Assembly: GCA_037074765.1 (NCBI GenBank)
Contig: JBAMDO010000195.1
Location: forward strand, 40,559-104,558
Source of the DNA: Mansonella perstans
Taxonomy: Eukaryota > Nematoda > Chromadorea > Rhabditida > Onchocercidae
Reading direction: 5' to 3'
Length of the DNA: 64,000 bases
In this document: piece by piece, positions 1 to 11,700 of the stretch
How positions within the stretch are numbered: the stretch's first letter is position 1
Layout of the letters: each line of letters starts with the position of its first letter
The notes under the pieces: generated by a model
What the model was told of the DNA's origin: nothing
Database searches by the model: none
The model's input: only the letters and a program-made list of their open reading frames with translations
Program-made: the position numbers and the translations under genes

Positions 1-1802
1 ATTGTTGCAATGTCAGAAGGACTGGTTTTGAAAAATCAAGATATTTTATTTTTTTCTTTTTTTTGGGAAAAAAGACTTAGATTGAATAACAAAGAGGTGA
101 TGATAAGATGATGAGATGTTATATTTGAGCTAAACTTAATTTGATGCAAAATTTGTATGCACTGCACTACCTTGAATATATTGGCATGAATAATGCATGG
201 AATCACTGAAAATCCTGCGGAGTAATTATACAAATATTTAACGGAATCATAAACATCACATTTTACAGAAAATATTGTTTAATTTTATTGTCAAAAGAAA
301 AAAGTTGCTCATTTGTGAATGGAAAGCACAAATTGATATTTGGCACTTAGGCAAAAAGAAATAAAAATCAATGTAAATTTGTAAGAAATTTATTTTAATG
401 ATAGAAAAATATATGTGATAAAAAAGTCAATTTAATTTGAAAAGAAAAAATAATAATAATTAACTCAATCGAACATATCATCGATGGCTTTTCTATTCAT
501 CAGCCAAAACGTATTTAACTTATATAGAAGTGATGAATTCACTCTATTTTTCGAATTCTAAAATAGGAACAGAAATTTTAAATTACCAGGATCTAAACGA
601 AGAAGCAATCATATTTTGAAATGAATACAGGAAGTTTTACGAACTTGGTTGCAGAATTAATTGGTTAGGATTAAATTATACTACCAGATCTTGCTTAGTA
701 ATAAGCTTATTTCAATGCAGAAAAAAATAATTTACATCCAAAAAATTTAAAAATCTAAAAAAAAAATTCATGAGATATTTAGCTTAGATAAAAAATTTTA
801 CTAGTTTTTATCATTAGTTGTGGGAAATGTTTGTCATTGTGCTGCACTTTTTTAAATTCCATTGATTAATTATACACAGAGAGAAAGTGAATGATGCTAT
901 CTGGCGAATCTAGGTATAAACTTGATAAATTCCCTCACTCTACGTGATACTCAAAACCTTTCATTAACATCTGAAGATTTGTATTTATCATTTTTAGATT
1001 AATAATTTTTTAATGGAAAATAAGAGTGATAAGAAAAAGATGATAGTAATAAACAAAACAGGCGTAAAAGAATTTTCAACTAATTTATCTCATCAGAAAT
1101 AGTTAAAATAAAGATTTTAAAAAGGGAAAAAAAAAAATGGAATGGTTGATAGTATATGTAATGTAACACAAGACAATGATAATAAGAGAAATTTCAAATT
1201 TGTAATGTGAATAATAGATTTAAAGAAAAGTTGAATATATAATAGTAGTAGTAGTAATAATAAAATACGAATGATGAATTCATGGATATCTTCATCCAAA
1301 ATCACAAAACATCGACATAAACAGATATATTGAGAAATCGAGACGACATATATTTATAGGCTGGCAAATTATTCAATTCGTCAATCTCTTCATTGGTTAT
1401 ACACGACAAAAATTTGTAATTTTCCCTTTTTTTTTTTTTTTTTTTAACTTATTTTCCTATTGATGGCAAAAAATAATGATAGTAATAATGACATTGATCA
1501 TGAAAATAATAATAACAATGATAATAATAATTATAATAATATTTTCTAAATGTTATTATTACTACAATAGCAATAATAGAAGTAACGGTAGTAATATTAG
1601 TAACTGTGTGCTTCACTATCAGTAATAGTAAAATTAACCACATAAAAAAAAAGAGCAATAACGGATTAAAAAAAAAAATGCCGAAGGCGGTTTTTTGGTA
1701 GAATAACTTGTGAACCGAATAAAACAGTGACTGAAACTTGCTGAGCAAGTATGAATACATGAAAGTATACAGAATGTTAAGAATGTATAGGTGTATATGT
1801 GT

Positions 1803-1894
<92 letters not shown>

Positions 1895-2299
1895 ATATAT
1901 ATGCATGGATATACAGGCTTTAATAAAGGTAAAGGTAGAGGGAAAGAAGAGAAGTGGAAAGGAGGTGTGTACATAAATGAATATCTGTATGTCTTCAAGA
2001 TTAGGGTGTATCGAATGGCGGGTACTTAAAGAAACGACTACAGCTCAAATTAATATTGAGATTCAACAATTCATACGACAGTGATTATTTTTTTTAAAAC
2101 ATTTACATATTTACCATTTTTATATTAATTACTTTAAATAGATAATAGTTCATTTCCTTAACGAAACTACACGCATTTCACGTTTTTTGTTTTTAATGTT
2201 TTCCGTATTTTCCAACAATTTTATTCATCATTTTTTTTTTTTTTTTTTTTTAGCAATACGGTTCAAATTTCTTTTTCAAGTTAGCAAGGATTAACAAGA
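1..2299. other. AT-rich intergenic, 5' flank
   Basis: No coding sequence is recognised here. The stretch is AT-rich with poly-T and poly-A runs, clustered AAT/ATT trinucleotides around 1,490-1,600, and a long TG dinucleotide tract listed separately. The last part, from about 2,225, has a long T run and then a TTTTTCAAG acceptor-like site ending near 2,280. That site lies about 20 nt before the ATG of the first gene, so it could be a trans-splice acceptor. This is inference. Confidence 0.6.
1799..1890. repeat. (TG)n microsatellite
   Basis: About 90 bp of TG dinucleotide, interrupted by occasional TA. It generates spurious Cys-Val or His-Thr reading frames on both strands, which are not genes. 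Confidence 0.97.
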
Positions 2300-4320
2300 A
2301 TGCATGTGGTGAGTACTATTTTTATATTTTTTTATTCCTCCAGTCTCGTTTTTTAAATGTTGACATTTTATGAAGTTTTTAAATTATTCAAAAAAGTGGT
2401 GTTGATAAAAGGAAAGATGAAGCATTTTGATGAATATGTATTTACATCTTAGATACATTCTTTTATTTTTATATGATCATTTAAAATGTGACAAATGTAA
2501 TTTGAACATTTTCCATTCAAAGTTTGTTTGAAATAAATTACATTAAATTTTGTTCATTACATCTACAATTAATTTTCCTCTGCTTTTTTGTTGGAAATTG
2601 TAAAATTCTTGGATTTAAAACTTGAAAATTTTTAAGACGGAGATAATAGATCATTATTAATTGCATAATTATTCTTAATTCTTCATTCTACCCTTTTGCA
2701 TTGTTTCTTAATTACTTTAAATTATGGTCTTTTGCAGCTGTTACTACCGACTACTTTGTTAATTGGGACGTTAATACATCCAGTTTATAGTTGTTTTGGT
2801 GGTTCATGCTGTTGTCCACCAGCAAAACCATCTTGTGGTTGTGGTAGTACCTGTGGTGGAGGGTATGTTTCTTTTTAATTTTTTCCCTACATTAATTATT
2901 TATAATTTCATTAACTATCATAAGTTTAATTAGGAACCATTACTAAATAAGTTGTTGTCTTTGTTTTTCATTTGTTTCAATCTTCAATTCGATGAAAGAT
3001 AAAAAAAGAATAAATAAACAAATAAAAACTGGACAACAGAATAATTGTAAAAAATTTTTGAGTGTGCTACAAGAGATAATTAATTTGCAACAGATAAGTA
3101 ATATAATCTCTCTCATTTTCCAGTTTTTATCTTTAACAGCGATAAAATTTTAAGCATATGTAAAGGTCGTCGATTGGGATTAACTTAACCATCAAAAAAA
3201 TAAAGAAAATTTTAGTGCGATAGTAAATTAAATAATTAGTTGAAACTTTTGCAGGGTTAAAATATATGGAAAAAATAAGATACATCCATGCATCATTAGG
3301 CGTAAAAGAAAAAAATTGTGAAAAATTGCGGAGAACAAAAATTTTTTTAAGCTTTATTAAGATAATAGAATATCATTTTAATAATTGGTCAGATAAATGG
3401 CTTTGCGCTTATTCCATGACTGTATTTAACAAAATCAAATTTCAAAATTTTTAGAATAATATTATGAAAAGAAAGCTAAATTAAAATGCTAAAATTTTAT
3501 TATAATTCATCCAAAACAACAAGTTATTTTTTTGTTTGAAGTTTGCTTTGATCTGCAAAGTTTAAACATGAAGAGATTATTTATTTATTTTTGGATTTTT
3601 TGAAACCCTAAAACGTTCACTTTTTTCAGATTAGCACCACCAAAAGGATATGCAGTACCTGCACCTCCTCCTCCTCCTCTCTATCCGGTACAGCCACCAC
3701 CAATAGCCCCTTCATATGCTGCACCTCCACCACTTCCGTCACCTTCCTATGCCGCACAACCAGCTCCCTATCCGGCACCTGCACCTGCTCCATATGCACC
3801 AGCACCAGCACCAGCTCCAGCCTATGCACAACAACCTGCTTATGGGGCACCTTCTTATGGAGGTTCACCACCATCATACACTGGCAGTGGAGATGCTTAC
3901 GGACGTGGAGGAGGAAGCTATGACGGAGGAGCTGGTTACGGAAGTGGTGGTATCTCACAGTATGGTGGAGGTGGAAGTGGAGCGGGTGGTATCTATGCTG
4001 AATTACCACCACCACCACCACCACTAGCAAGACCACCACAGGCCCAGCAACTACCACCAATTCAGCAACATGAGCAACCATCATTACTTACTGCGGAACC
4101 TCTACCTGTGGCGGCACCAGCTCCAGCACCTTCATACCAGGAACAATCAAATGCACTAGCAGCTCAAGGTCCTTCTTCATTTGTGGGACAAGCTGCTGGA
4201 GGTACACAGGCATACCAAGAAGGCGTTGTTGATAATACGGTAACTGGTGGCCAGGCCGCTAGTGGTTATCGTGATCGATTGAAATTTGCGAAATTCTTCA
4301 AGCAACGATTGACGAGATAG
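2300..4320 (+). CDS. Secreted Cys/Pro/Gly-rich cuticle-type protein
   Basis: Three exons fit: 2300-2308, 2738-2862 and 3630-4320, joining to 274 codons. The first exon holds only three codons (MHV), followed by a GTGAGT donor. Exon 2 completes a hydrophobic signal peptide ending near VYS. It is followed by a Cys cluster (FGGSCCCPP, then CGCGSTCGGG). Exon 3 encodes a long low-complexity body: Pro/Ala/Tyr repeats (APAPAPYAPAPAPA), a Gly/Ser/Tyr stretch, a poly-Pro run (LPPPPPPPLARPP) and a basic tail RDRLKFAKFFKQRLTR. An N-terminal CCCPP cluster on a secreted low-complexity protein recalls nematode ground-like and cuticle-associated proteins, but I see no ground-like domain at the C-terminus. 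The likely role is extracellular matrix or cuticle; this is inferred from composition only. An AATAAA signal lies about 65 nt after the stop. Confidence 0.78.
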
Positions 4321-4384
4321 GGCTGTATAAAACATTAATTTCTTGTATTTCTTCTTTATCTGTGCCTTTTATCAAAATTTAAAA

Positions 4385-4390
4385 AATAAA
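4385..4390 (+). terminator. Polyadenylation signal AATAAA
   Basis: AATAAA 64 nt past the stop of the cuticle-type gene, followed by T-rich sequence. It is the best 3' end signal nearby. Confidence 0.6.
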
Positions 4391-4594
4391 TTTTGAAAAT
4401 TTTTTTTGTTTACTTTCATTTTTACTTTTTTTTTCTTTTTTTGTACAAATTCTATCATTATCACTCTCATAATGTAAACATTTCTTAATTTCATAAAAAA
4501 AAAATCTATTCATGCTATATTATATGTATCCAATTATCTTTATCAATTTCTTCTCTGTCGTCTGTTATCAACACTATTTTGAATTTTTTCATGC

Positions 4595-4677
4595 ATATAT
4601 ATATATATAAAGAGAGAGAGAGAGGGAGTGATGAAAAGACAAAGAGAGAGAGAGAAAAGTATATATATATATATATA
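4595..4677. repeat. Compound AT / AG microsatellite
   Basis: An AT tract is followed by two AG tracts and a second AT tract, giving an AT-AG-AG-AT order. It reads through as a short ORF on the + strand, but the composition is simple repeat. Confidence 0.9.
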
Positions 4678-6549
4678 GCAATTATGTGCACAGTGATTTT
4701 GTGCTGTTTGTATATGTCGTCAATAAGATTACTGGAAACATTTCTTGGATTTTTTTTTTACATTTTATGGCTAATTCGATACATTCAATTTGACATTAAA
4801 GATTGAAAAGAATTAAAATTTTTAAATAGGAAAGCAAAAAAAAAACTGAAGCAAAGCAAATTATTCTGTTTTACTACATAATTAACGTAATTCCCACCTA
4901 AATAACTAATTAATTTGTTTAATCTTTTTGCAATGTTTTTTTTTTGACATTTTATAAAACTTCAAATACTTTTCTTTTTTTAAAAAAAAAATAGAATTTT
5001 GTGGAATTTTAACAATGCACTTGATAGCGGGAATGTGATTAAAACAAGTGACAAATACACAGTTTGCTGATTTTCATCTACATGAACAAATGTTAATTTA
5101 AAATTTATATAGTAGGATATGTGATCTTTGGAACACGCCTACTAAATTAAAATGCAAGTAGTTTTTTTAAAATCTTTTTTCAGTCATTTGTGGAATGTGT
5201 TCACAATGTTATCTGACATAAATGCGAACAGATGATTAATTGTGTGCAATAAAGGAATCCTGAAATCCTGGTATAATATATACAATTAGAAAAAGGATAA
5301 CTCTTAAAAAAGAAAAGAAGAAAACTTCAAACTTGAATTGTTTTCAAAATCTGAACAGGTCTAAAATTAATATTAATGCTATGTTAATTATAAAAAGAAA
5401 TATCTGTCTGAAATTCATCGAATATTTGTAATTATAAATCCAAAAGTTTTACTGTTTAATTTAATACTTTCAAAATTCACCCTTTATTTAAAAAATAAAA
5501 ATGAAAGCAAATGGAAAGGAAGTATTACTACTATAATAGTAATTGCCATTAATATTACTCGAATATTTTTAATTAAACTGAAAATTCCAATTTTTTATTT
5601 ACAATAAGATGAGCAAATTGACTAGCTGCACATGCAGATGTATATGCTTTTAGAACAGTTCATTACCAAACACTTTTCCTTTGGACATTCCTAAAGCAAA
5701 AATGATAAAATTACATTTGGTTGATTAGATAAATTAAACCAAACAAGTGTAATTTCATTGATGAGGGAAAACTGGAATTTTTTGAATCGTCATTAATGAA
5801 ATCAACATATGTCGTTCATTTCTTGCAAGTTAACAATAACTTTCAACAATAGCTCACATATCTTTTGTTATTGCCTGAAGGAATTTAAATTGGTTAGAAA
5901 ATTAAAATACATGATGGTCGTGGGTTTTCTGCTTGATTTCGTTTGATTTCGTTAATAATGTTGTGTTCGTTTTTCTCGTTTTTTTCTTTTATTTTTTCTT
6001 TTTCTTCTGCTTTTTGTTTTTCTTTTTAAAAAAAATCATATTGTTTATTTATCTTTTTTTCTATTTCCATTTCTCTTTCATTCTCTTTTAGTTGTCTTTT
6101 TTCGATAAAAATTTCATTAATTATCGTTGCTTGTTTTAAAAAAAAGCAAAAAATAAATGACAAATAAAATAAATATGCAAAGAAAGGAAGGATACGCAAC
6201 TAAGAATGTAAGAATTGTGAGAATTGATAATAGAGTAGTAAAATATTAATAAATTGTTAAATTTGTTTACAAATTCACAACTTCTACAATGAACTATTTG
6301 TCAAAAAGTTTTGACAGAAATATTTACTTCAACATGTAAATAATTTGCATAAATTAATTATTTTATGAAAACTGGTATTTGTTTTTTTTATATTTTACTA
6401 TTTTGTTTGATTAATTTTCTTTTTTACTTGCTTGCTTATTATGATGCTATCTTTTACACTTTTTTTAACAAATCGTTTTTGAGACTAAATGTTTACATTT
6501 CCGATTGGGGTTTTAAAGCAATACAAGCTAAATAATTATTATTAAAATA

Positions 6550-7010
6550 GTAAGCACATTAATAGCAATAACATTAGAAACAAGAACAACAATTATAACA
6601 AGCGACAACAACACCAACAAACAACAAAGAACAACAACAACAGCAATGACAGTAAAATAAATAACAGCAATAATCATCTTGGAACCAACGTATTTATAAT
6701 ATTTTAAATTATATTGACTGACCTAAAAAAACATTAACAATATAAAGCGATAACATTAATAATAATAATAATACAATAAAATGAATAACAGCAATAAAAA
6801 CAACAAAACAATAACAACAGCAATTGGATAATAACAGCTATGATATTATTGATGCTTTTGAAACCGACATATTTGTGATATTTTGAATGATATCAGTGTG
6901 CATGATCAAATTAGTGACAACATTATCATAACAATATCAACAGCAACAACAATAATAACGATACAACAGTAACAATAACAGCAATAACAAATGTTGAGAC
7001 AGTAATGTTG
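6550..7010. repeat. CAA/AAT-rich diverged duplication
   Basis: Two diverged copies of a unit of about 175 bp are visible. Each has a unique block (near 6,680-6,720, around 'ggaaccaacgtatttataat'; near 6,858-6,900, around 'gaaaccgacatatttgtgat') followed by a run rich in AACAAC, AATAAT and ACAGCAATAA words. No stable reading frame crosses it. Confidence 0.65.
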
Positions 7011-8037
7011 AGATCAAATATTTTATCATGCAGAGCAATTTTTTAAATTGGTCGGAATTTCGGCATATCCATGGATCCTTAGTTAACATTTCTTTGTTCA
7101 ATGAAGCCATCAACAAAAAAAAATCCGACGAATATTTTTAAACTTGTTTTCACTCTTTGTTATTCATCAAATTTAAAAAAAAGAAAGAGAATGAAAACTA
7201 GGAGAAAAAAATCTTTTTTCTCCATGATCAACCAGAATCTTTTTGAATTATACATGACCCATTGCGAAGCGTACAAATGAGCATTCTTTTCTCGCTTCAG
7301 TAAAATTAATTGAATGTTTTATGATCTGCTGTTGCACAGTCTATTGTTAGATGATAAAATAAGAAAAGAATGAAACGATGCAAAAGAAATGAGATAATTT
7401 CTACATTTTTAAAAATTTGAAAAGTATTTTAAAAAATGAACAATTAATGAATTGAATTATAAATGAAACTTACTGTATTTATGAAGTTATAAGGAAATAT
7501 TATCATAAAATTATATTTTATTGTGATAAAATGAATTCATGTTTATTTATTTGTAAATTTTAATTTCATTTTATTCAGAAAACATGGAAATTTTCTCTTT
7601 TTCTCAACGAAAAACATATCATTGTTATCTAACGTAATGATAATTAGAAAATCTTTTCAGAATACTGATAACTTAAAAAAGTTCACGCTAAAGTAATTAC
7701 CTGCAAGTTTATTCTCTTTTTTTCAACTTTATTCTCTTTTTTCTTACTTTTTTCTTTTCACTTACCGAAACTTTATTTAATTGTTGCATAACTTCCGAAG
7801 ATGTCTTTTAAAAAAGATGTAACAAAATTTATCTTTAACTAGTCCCTAAACTTTTTTACAAAAGATTAGATCAGTGATTATCAATCATTTCTTGACCGAA
7901 AACCGCATAAACGTTTTTATTTGTAGCAGGTTCACAAATAATAAATTCCATTAATTTGGAAATAAATTTTAATTGAAGCTATCGATATTAGTTGAAACTG
8001 GTTAAAAAGAAAACAGTTCGCACTTGTTTTCTACTTA

Positions 8038-8096
8038 CTGAGCCGCCGGTCTTATGGACTTGAACTCTCGCGGATTACCGGTTGGACCACTGGATT
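8038..8096 (-). other. tRNA-like relic (possible SINE/MITE piece)
   Basis: On the minus strand this piece reads like a shortened tRNA gene. An A-box-like element (TAATCCAGTGG) is followed about 20 nt later by a B-box-like element (GAGTTCAAGTCC). The spacing is too short for a full anticodon arm, so it is not a functional tRNA. A run of about 30 A residues begins 40 nt further along the + strand. GC content is clearly higher than the surroundings. It may be a tRNA-derived repeat; family membership cannot be checked here. Confidence 0.45.
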
Positions 8097-8137
8097 AGAT
8101 ATAGACATTAGCAAATTGTCTAAGATGCAAACAAAAT

Positions 8138-8138
8138 G

Positions 8139-8169
<31 letters not shown>

Positions 8170-8177
8170 AAAAAACA
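8138..8177. repeat. Poly-A tract
   Basis: About 30 consecutive A residues, then a short interrupted continuation. It lies beside the tRNA-like relic and could be its tail. Confidence 0.9.
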
Positions 8178-8494
8178 GTCAATCACGCCTGCATAACACT
8201 CTTGTCTATTTTTAGATGCCATCAACTTTATCTCACCAATCAATTTTGAACAAATTTTAAAAATTCTTTAACTTGTTAACTAATAAAATACAAAGAATCA
8301 TGATTAAAATTAAATTGAAAATAAAAATGCAATCCATAATTTGGAGGACTAAATTGTATTTCATATTTGCAAAGATGTAGCAAATTTTTAGATGTCTCAG
8401 ATATTCTGAAATACGAAATAGTCTTTGCCTCCAACTTTTTCTGAACTCTGATCTGCATGCACTGTCTTATAAAAAAAAATGAACAAAACAAAAT

Positions 8495-8700
8495 GAATTG
8501 CAGGGATTTCAAAAATATTCCAGTGTTAAATCGAAACAAGTTGAATCTTCAAAATTTCAGGAATATTCCCGCGCCAAATCAAATTGAATATCAAAAATTT
8601 CAAAAAGTTACAGCGCGAAATAGAATTTCAAAAATATTTTGGCGCTAAATTGAGATAAGTCGAGCAGCAAAAATTACAAAAATATTCCGACTTAATACCG
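8495..8700. repeat. Degenerate tandem repeat, unit about 40 bp
   Basis: About five imperfect units share the pattern 'atttcaaaaatattcc' followed by 'gcgc-aaat'. Examples start near 8,504, 8,552, 8,593, 8,624 and 8,665. Units differ by substitutions and small indels. It yields a 63-residue reading frame with repeated N-x-I-P-x-x-N, which I regard as a by-product of the repeat. Confidence 0.65.
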
Positions 8701-11700
8701 GGATTTCTCAATATAATATGTGAGATTTACATTGCACGAGATTTACCATGCAGTTCAAACCTTTTGTATCATTTTTTTCTCTGTAAATAAGATTGCAGCA
8801 AATATTTAATGAAAATCAATTTGCAAACAGTAACAGTATATTCAAATGTTAACAATTAGCAGACAACCTATATCAGGCTATATCAGGAAACTAAATCAAG
8901 CTTAATGTTCGCGTGCAATCGCTGGAAATTCTGAATCCTGTCTAATCAAGTCCCCGTTTGGATTTATTTCCGGGTAATTGGCGTGTTTTCTATAGCTTCA
9001 TTTTATGATTTCAGATTTCTTTCTTCAAGTGAATTTAAAATTTTAAAAACAAAAACTGTTATTCCAAGGAAATTTTAAAAGATTGAATAATGGATGATGC
9101 TTTCGTAATGAAATCTTTCAATTTATTTAAAACAAAAGAGGCAACTTTTATGGCTAAAAAAAGAGAAAATGAACAGTTCTCCTCTGATAATCAAAATTCA
9201 GGACTAATCAAATTCAGGATAAAATTCACAGAAATTCTGATAATTTCATATCAATTGGAAATAACTTGCATGAAATTCCACTTTTATGATTTCAAATTGG
9301 ATTCAAATTGCTCAATTTAGCGCCGTTTAAGCTTAATAGGTACTTGCATTTCAGCTTACTTAATTTTCCCCTCTCTTCTTTGCATTAAGCTTTTCATTCC
9401 AAAATATTAGCGCCTTCAAAGGGTAACAAAATTATGACAAATCCATCAAATTTACCAATCTCACACGATACTTCCAATGAAAATATTCTGAAGCACACAA
9501 CGCAGTATATCGTCAACTCAACATTATCATAGACCACCCAATCATTATTTTGTATCAACTCTTTTTTTCAGCGTCAGAAAGATGCGGCAACTATTCACAA
9601 TGCACCAATTAAACGTTAGACCACCCACGATGCTTTCACTATTTTGCCTCGCGGGATTTCAAAAATGCGAAAGCTTTTTGAAAAACGTACATAAACAGGC
9701 ATACATAAGCGTTAATGATGAGAAGAAGCATTTAGATGGATTCAAATTGCTGAACATCAATATCGCTTTAGCTATAACTAATAGTGTTAAAGAATAGTAT
9801 TATTGATTGCTGGCTTATCTAAAAGGATTTCCTTCTCACCGGTGAAATTATACAGAAATAACTTGAAATTAATAAGATAAATTTAATGAGCGATTTTTCT
9901 GCTTTGTTTGTTTTTTCATTTTTTTTTTTGAAAATTTTTTGCGCTTAAAAGTGGAAATATTTTTACTTTTTTCTTTTTCCTTCTTTAGTTTGAATTTTTC
10001 AATGTTTTTTTTTTTTTTTTTCGATAGTTTTTCTATTTACTTTGTTTTTTTTTTGGGATGAAAATTTTTATTGTTCGCTTTTTGGTTTAATAAATGGTTT
10101 GAGTGCTGCTGCTAGAAGAATGTGCTTCAATATTTCCGGTTCCAATAAATCCTTATTAGTGTTGAACGAGAATTTAGATTAAACTAAAATAAGGAATTGA
10201 CTGATAAATTGTTACAAGAATGGAAAAGGTGAAGAAATAGTTCATTTGTCAATGACAAAAATGAAAAGAAGTGACCACAGATCAGGAATTCAATGAGGTC
10301 AAATGTCGGAATGATTAGGAAGAAGTACAGAATATCTCAGTTTATTTGTCAAATCATTGTTATGACCTGTTAACAAGGAAACATTTAAGTGGTCAGATGG
10401 TTAAAAAAAAAAAAAAAAGAATATGACCAGTTTGGCACATGTAAAATATGTCATAATAAAATTTCAAAAGTAATACTTGTAATAAATTGTTAATTTTCTC
10501 GTCTATTTTTTGTTAAATAAATATAATAAAAAAAAAAAAAAAAAAATGTGACATATCAAATGAAGTAATCAACTGTTGGTTTTTCTTCAACTCAATCCTA
10601 CCATATAAACTCTGATCTTTTTATCGTTATTAAAGTGCTGTGATTATTCAACTCATGTACTGTTTATATTTCTTTTGCTCTCTCTTGTGCCTTATTAAAA
10701 AAAAAAAAAGAAAGAAAAAAGAAATCAAACAGGAAATTTGGAAATGTTTCTTTTGCTTAAGCTAATAGATAAGAGAGCAGGATTCAATCAAGAATAAAAT
10801 GGCAGAAAAGAAATTAAATATCGTTTTATTCACTTTCAAATTCCATTTTTCTTAAAACTTCTTTCGAGACTTGTTTTTCGCTTATTCTAATCGCAAACAA
10901 ATTGAAAATTAGCTAATAATAATAATAAGCATTTAATTTTCTGTTTTTTTTCTCGGAAATTATCAAAATGATGAATTTTTTAAAAAGTAATCCAATTGAT
11001 TCTATAATTGATCCAAATAATGATAGTTATGTTGTTAAATTATGATTATCATTTAAGCTCAATCATTGCAATATTGTTTGAATCATAATGGCACTGAAAT
11101 TTTTGCATTGCATAAAAATAAAAATTCCAAAAAAAAATTTTTTTTTCACTTAAACCAAGCCCTGTTCTATTACATAGTTCCTTTGTACTATCTGGATTCA
11201 TTTCATTCGTCACTACCTCCTTTTCATCTTCTTTATAAATTTTATCGTGCCCTTTTTTATCTCTACAATATCATCTCCTTTTTCTTGAATAAACTCATCA
11301 CCCTTTATATCACCAACTTTAACTCCAGATTATCTGTGTTTTAAAGTTTTTTTAACCACCTACATGCATATCCAATGTTATGATAATCATTTATAATAAC
11401 TGAGCATTTAATTTTAGGTTTTTTAAAATAATTAGTTCGAATGGGAAAAACGAATATTAGAAAAATTTTCAATTTTCTGCCCATCTTTTAATCATTTTCA
11501 AACTAATACTGAATGTTTTCCCAACTTCCACTAGCAACAAAACGTGTTTGACTATTGTTGTCATCATTTTCATCAACATTTTCATTCATTTTATGAAAAA
11601 TTATTTAGATGACAAGAACGAATAAATTATTTATTGAACACAATGGATGATAGCAAACTTTGGTAAGAGTTTGCGCATAAATTTTATCACTCAAATATCA

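Larger units (their letters stand above)
4391..8037. other. Gene-poor AT-rich stretch
   Basis: No gene is recognised. It contains an AT/AG microsatellite cluster at 4,595-4,677 and long T-rich and A-rich runs. Around 6,550-7,010 there is a CAA/AAT-rich segment with a diverged internal duplication, listed separately. Confidence 0.6.

Noticed and set aside
1634..2029. Reading frames of Cys-Val or His-Thr repeats
   Set aside because: They are translations of the TG microsatellite with no other protein character.
3626..4084. 152-codon minus-strand frame opposite the cuticle-type gene
   Set aside because: It is the antisense of Pro/Gly-rich coding repeats; the + strand has signal peptide, splice sites and phase continuity.
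8038..8096. Functional tRNA gene
   Set aside because: Box spacing is too short for an anticodon arm and no acceptor stem closes.
9582..9797. 71-codon frame after a TTTTTTTCAG site
   Set aside because: No family resemblance or partner exons, and it shares words with the neighbouring degenerate repeat, so repeat-derived sequence is more likely.
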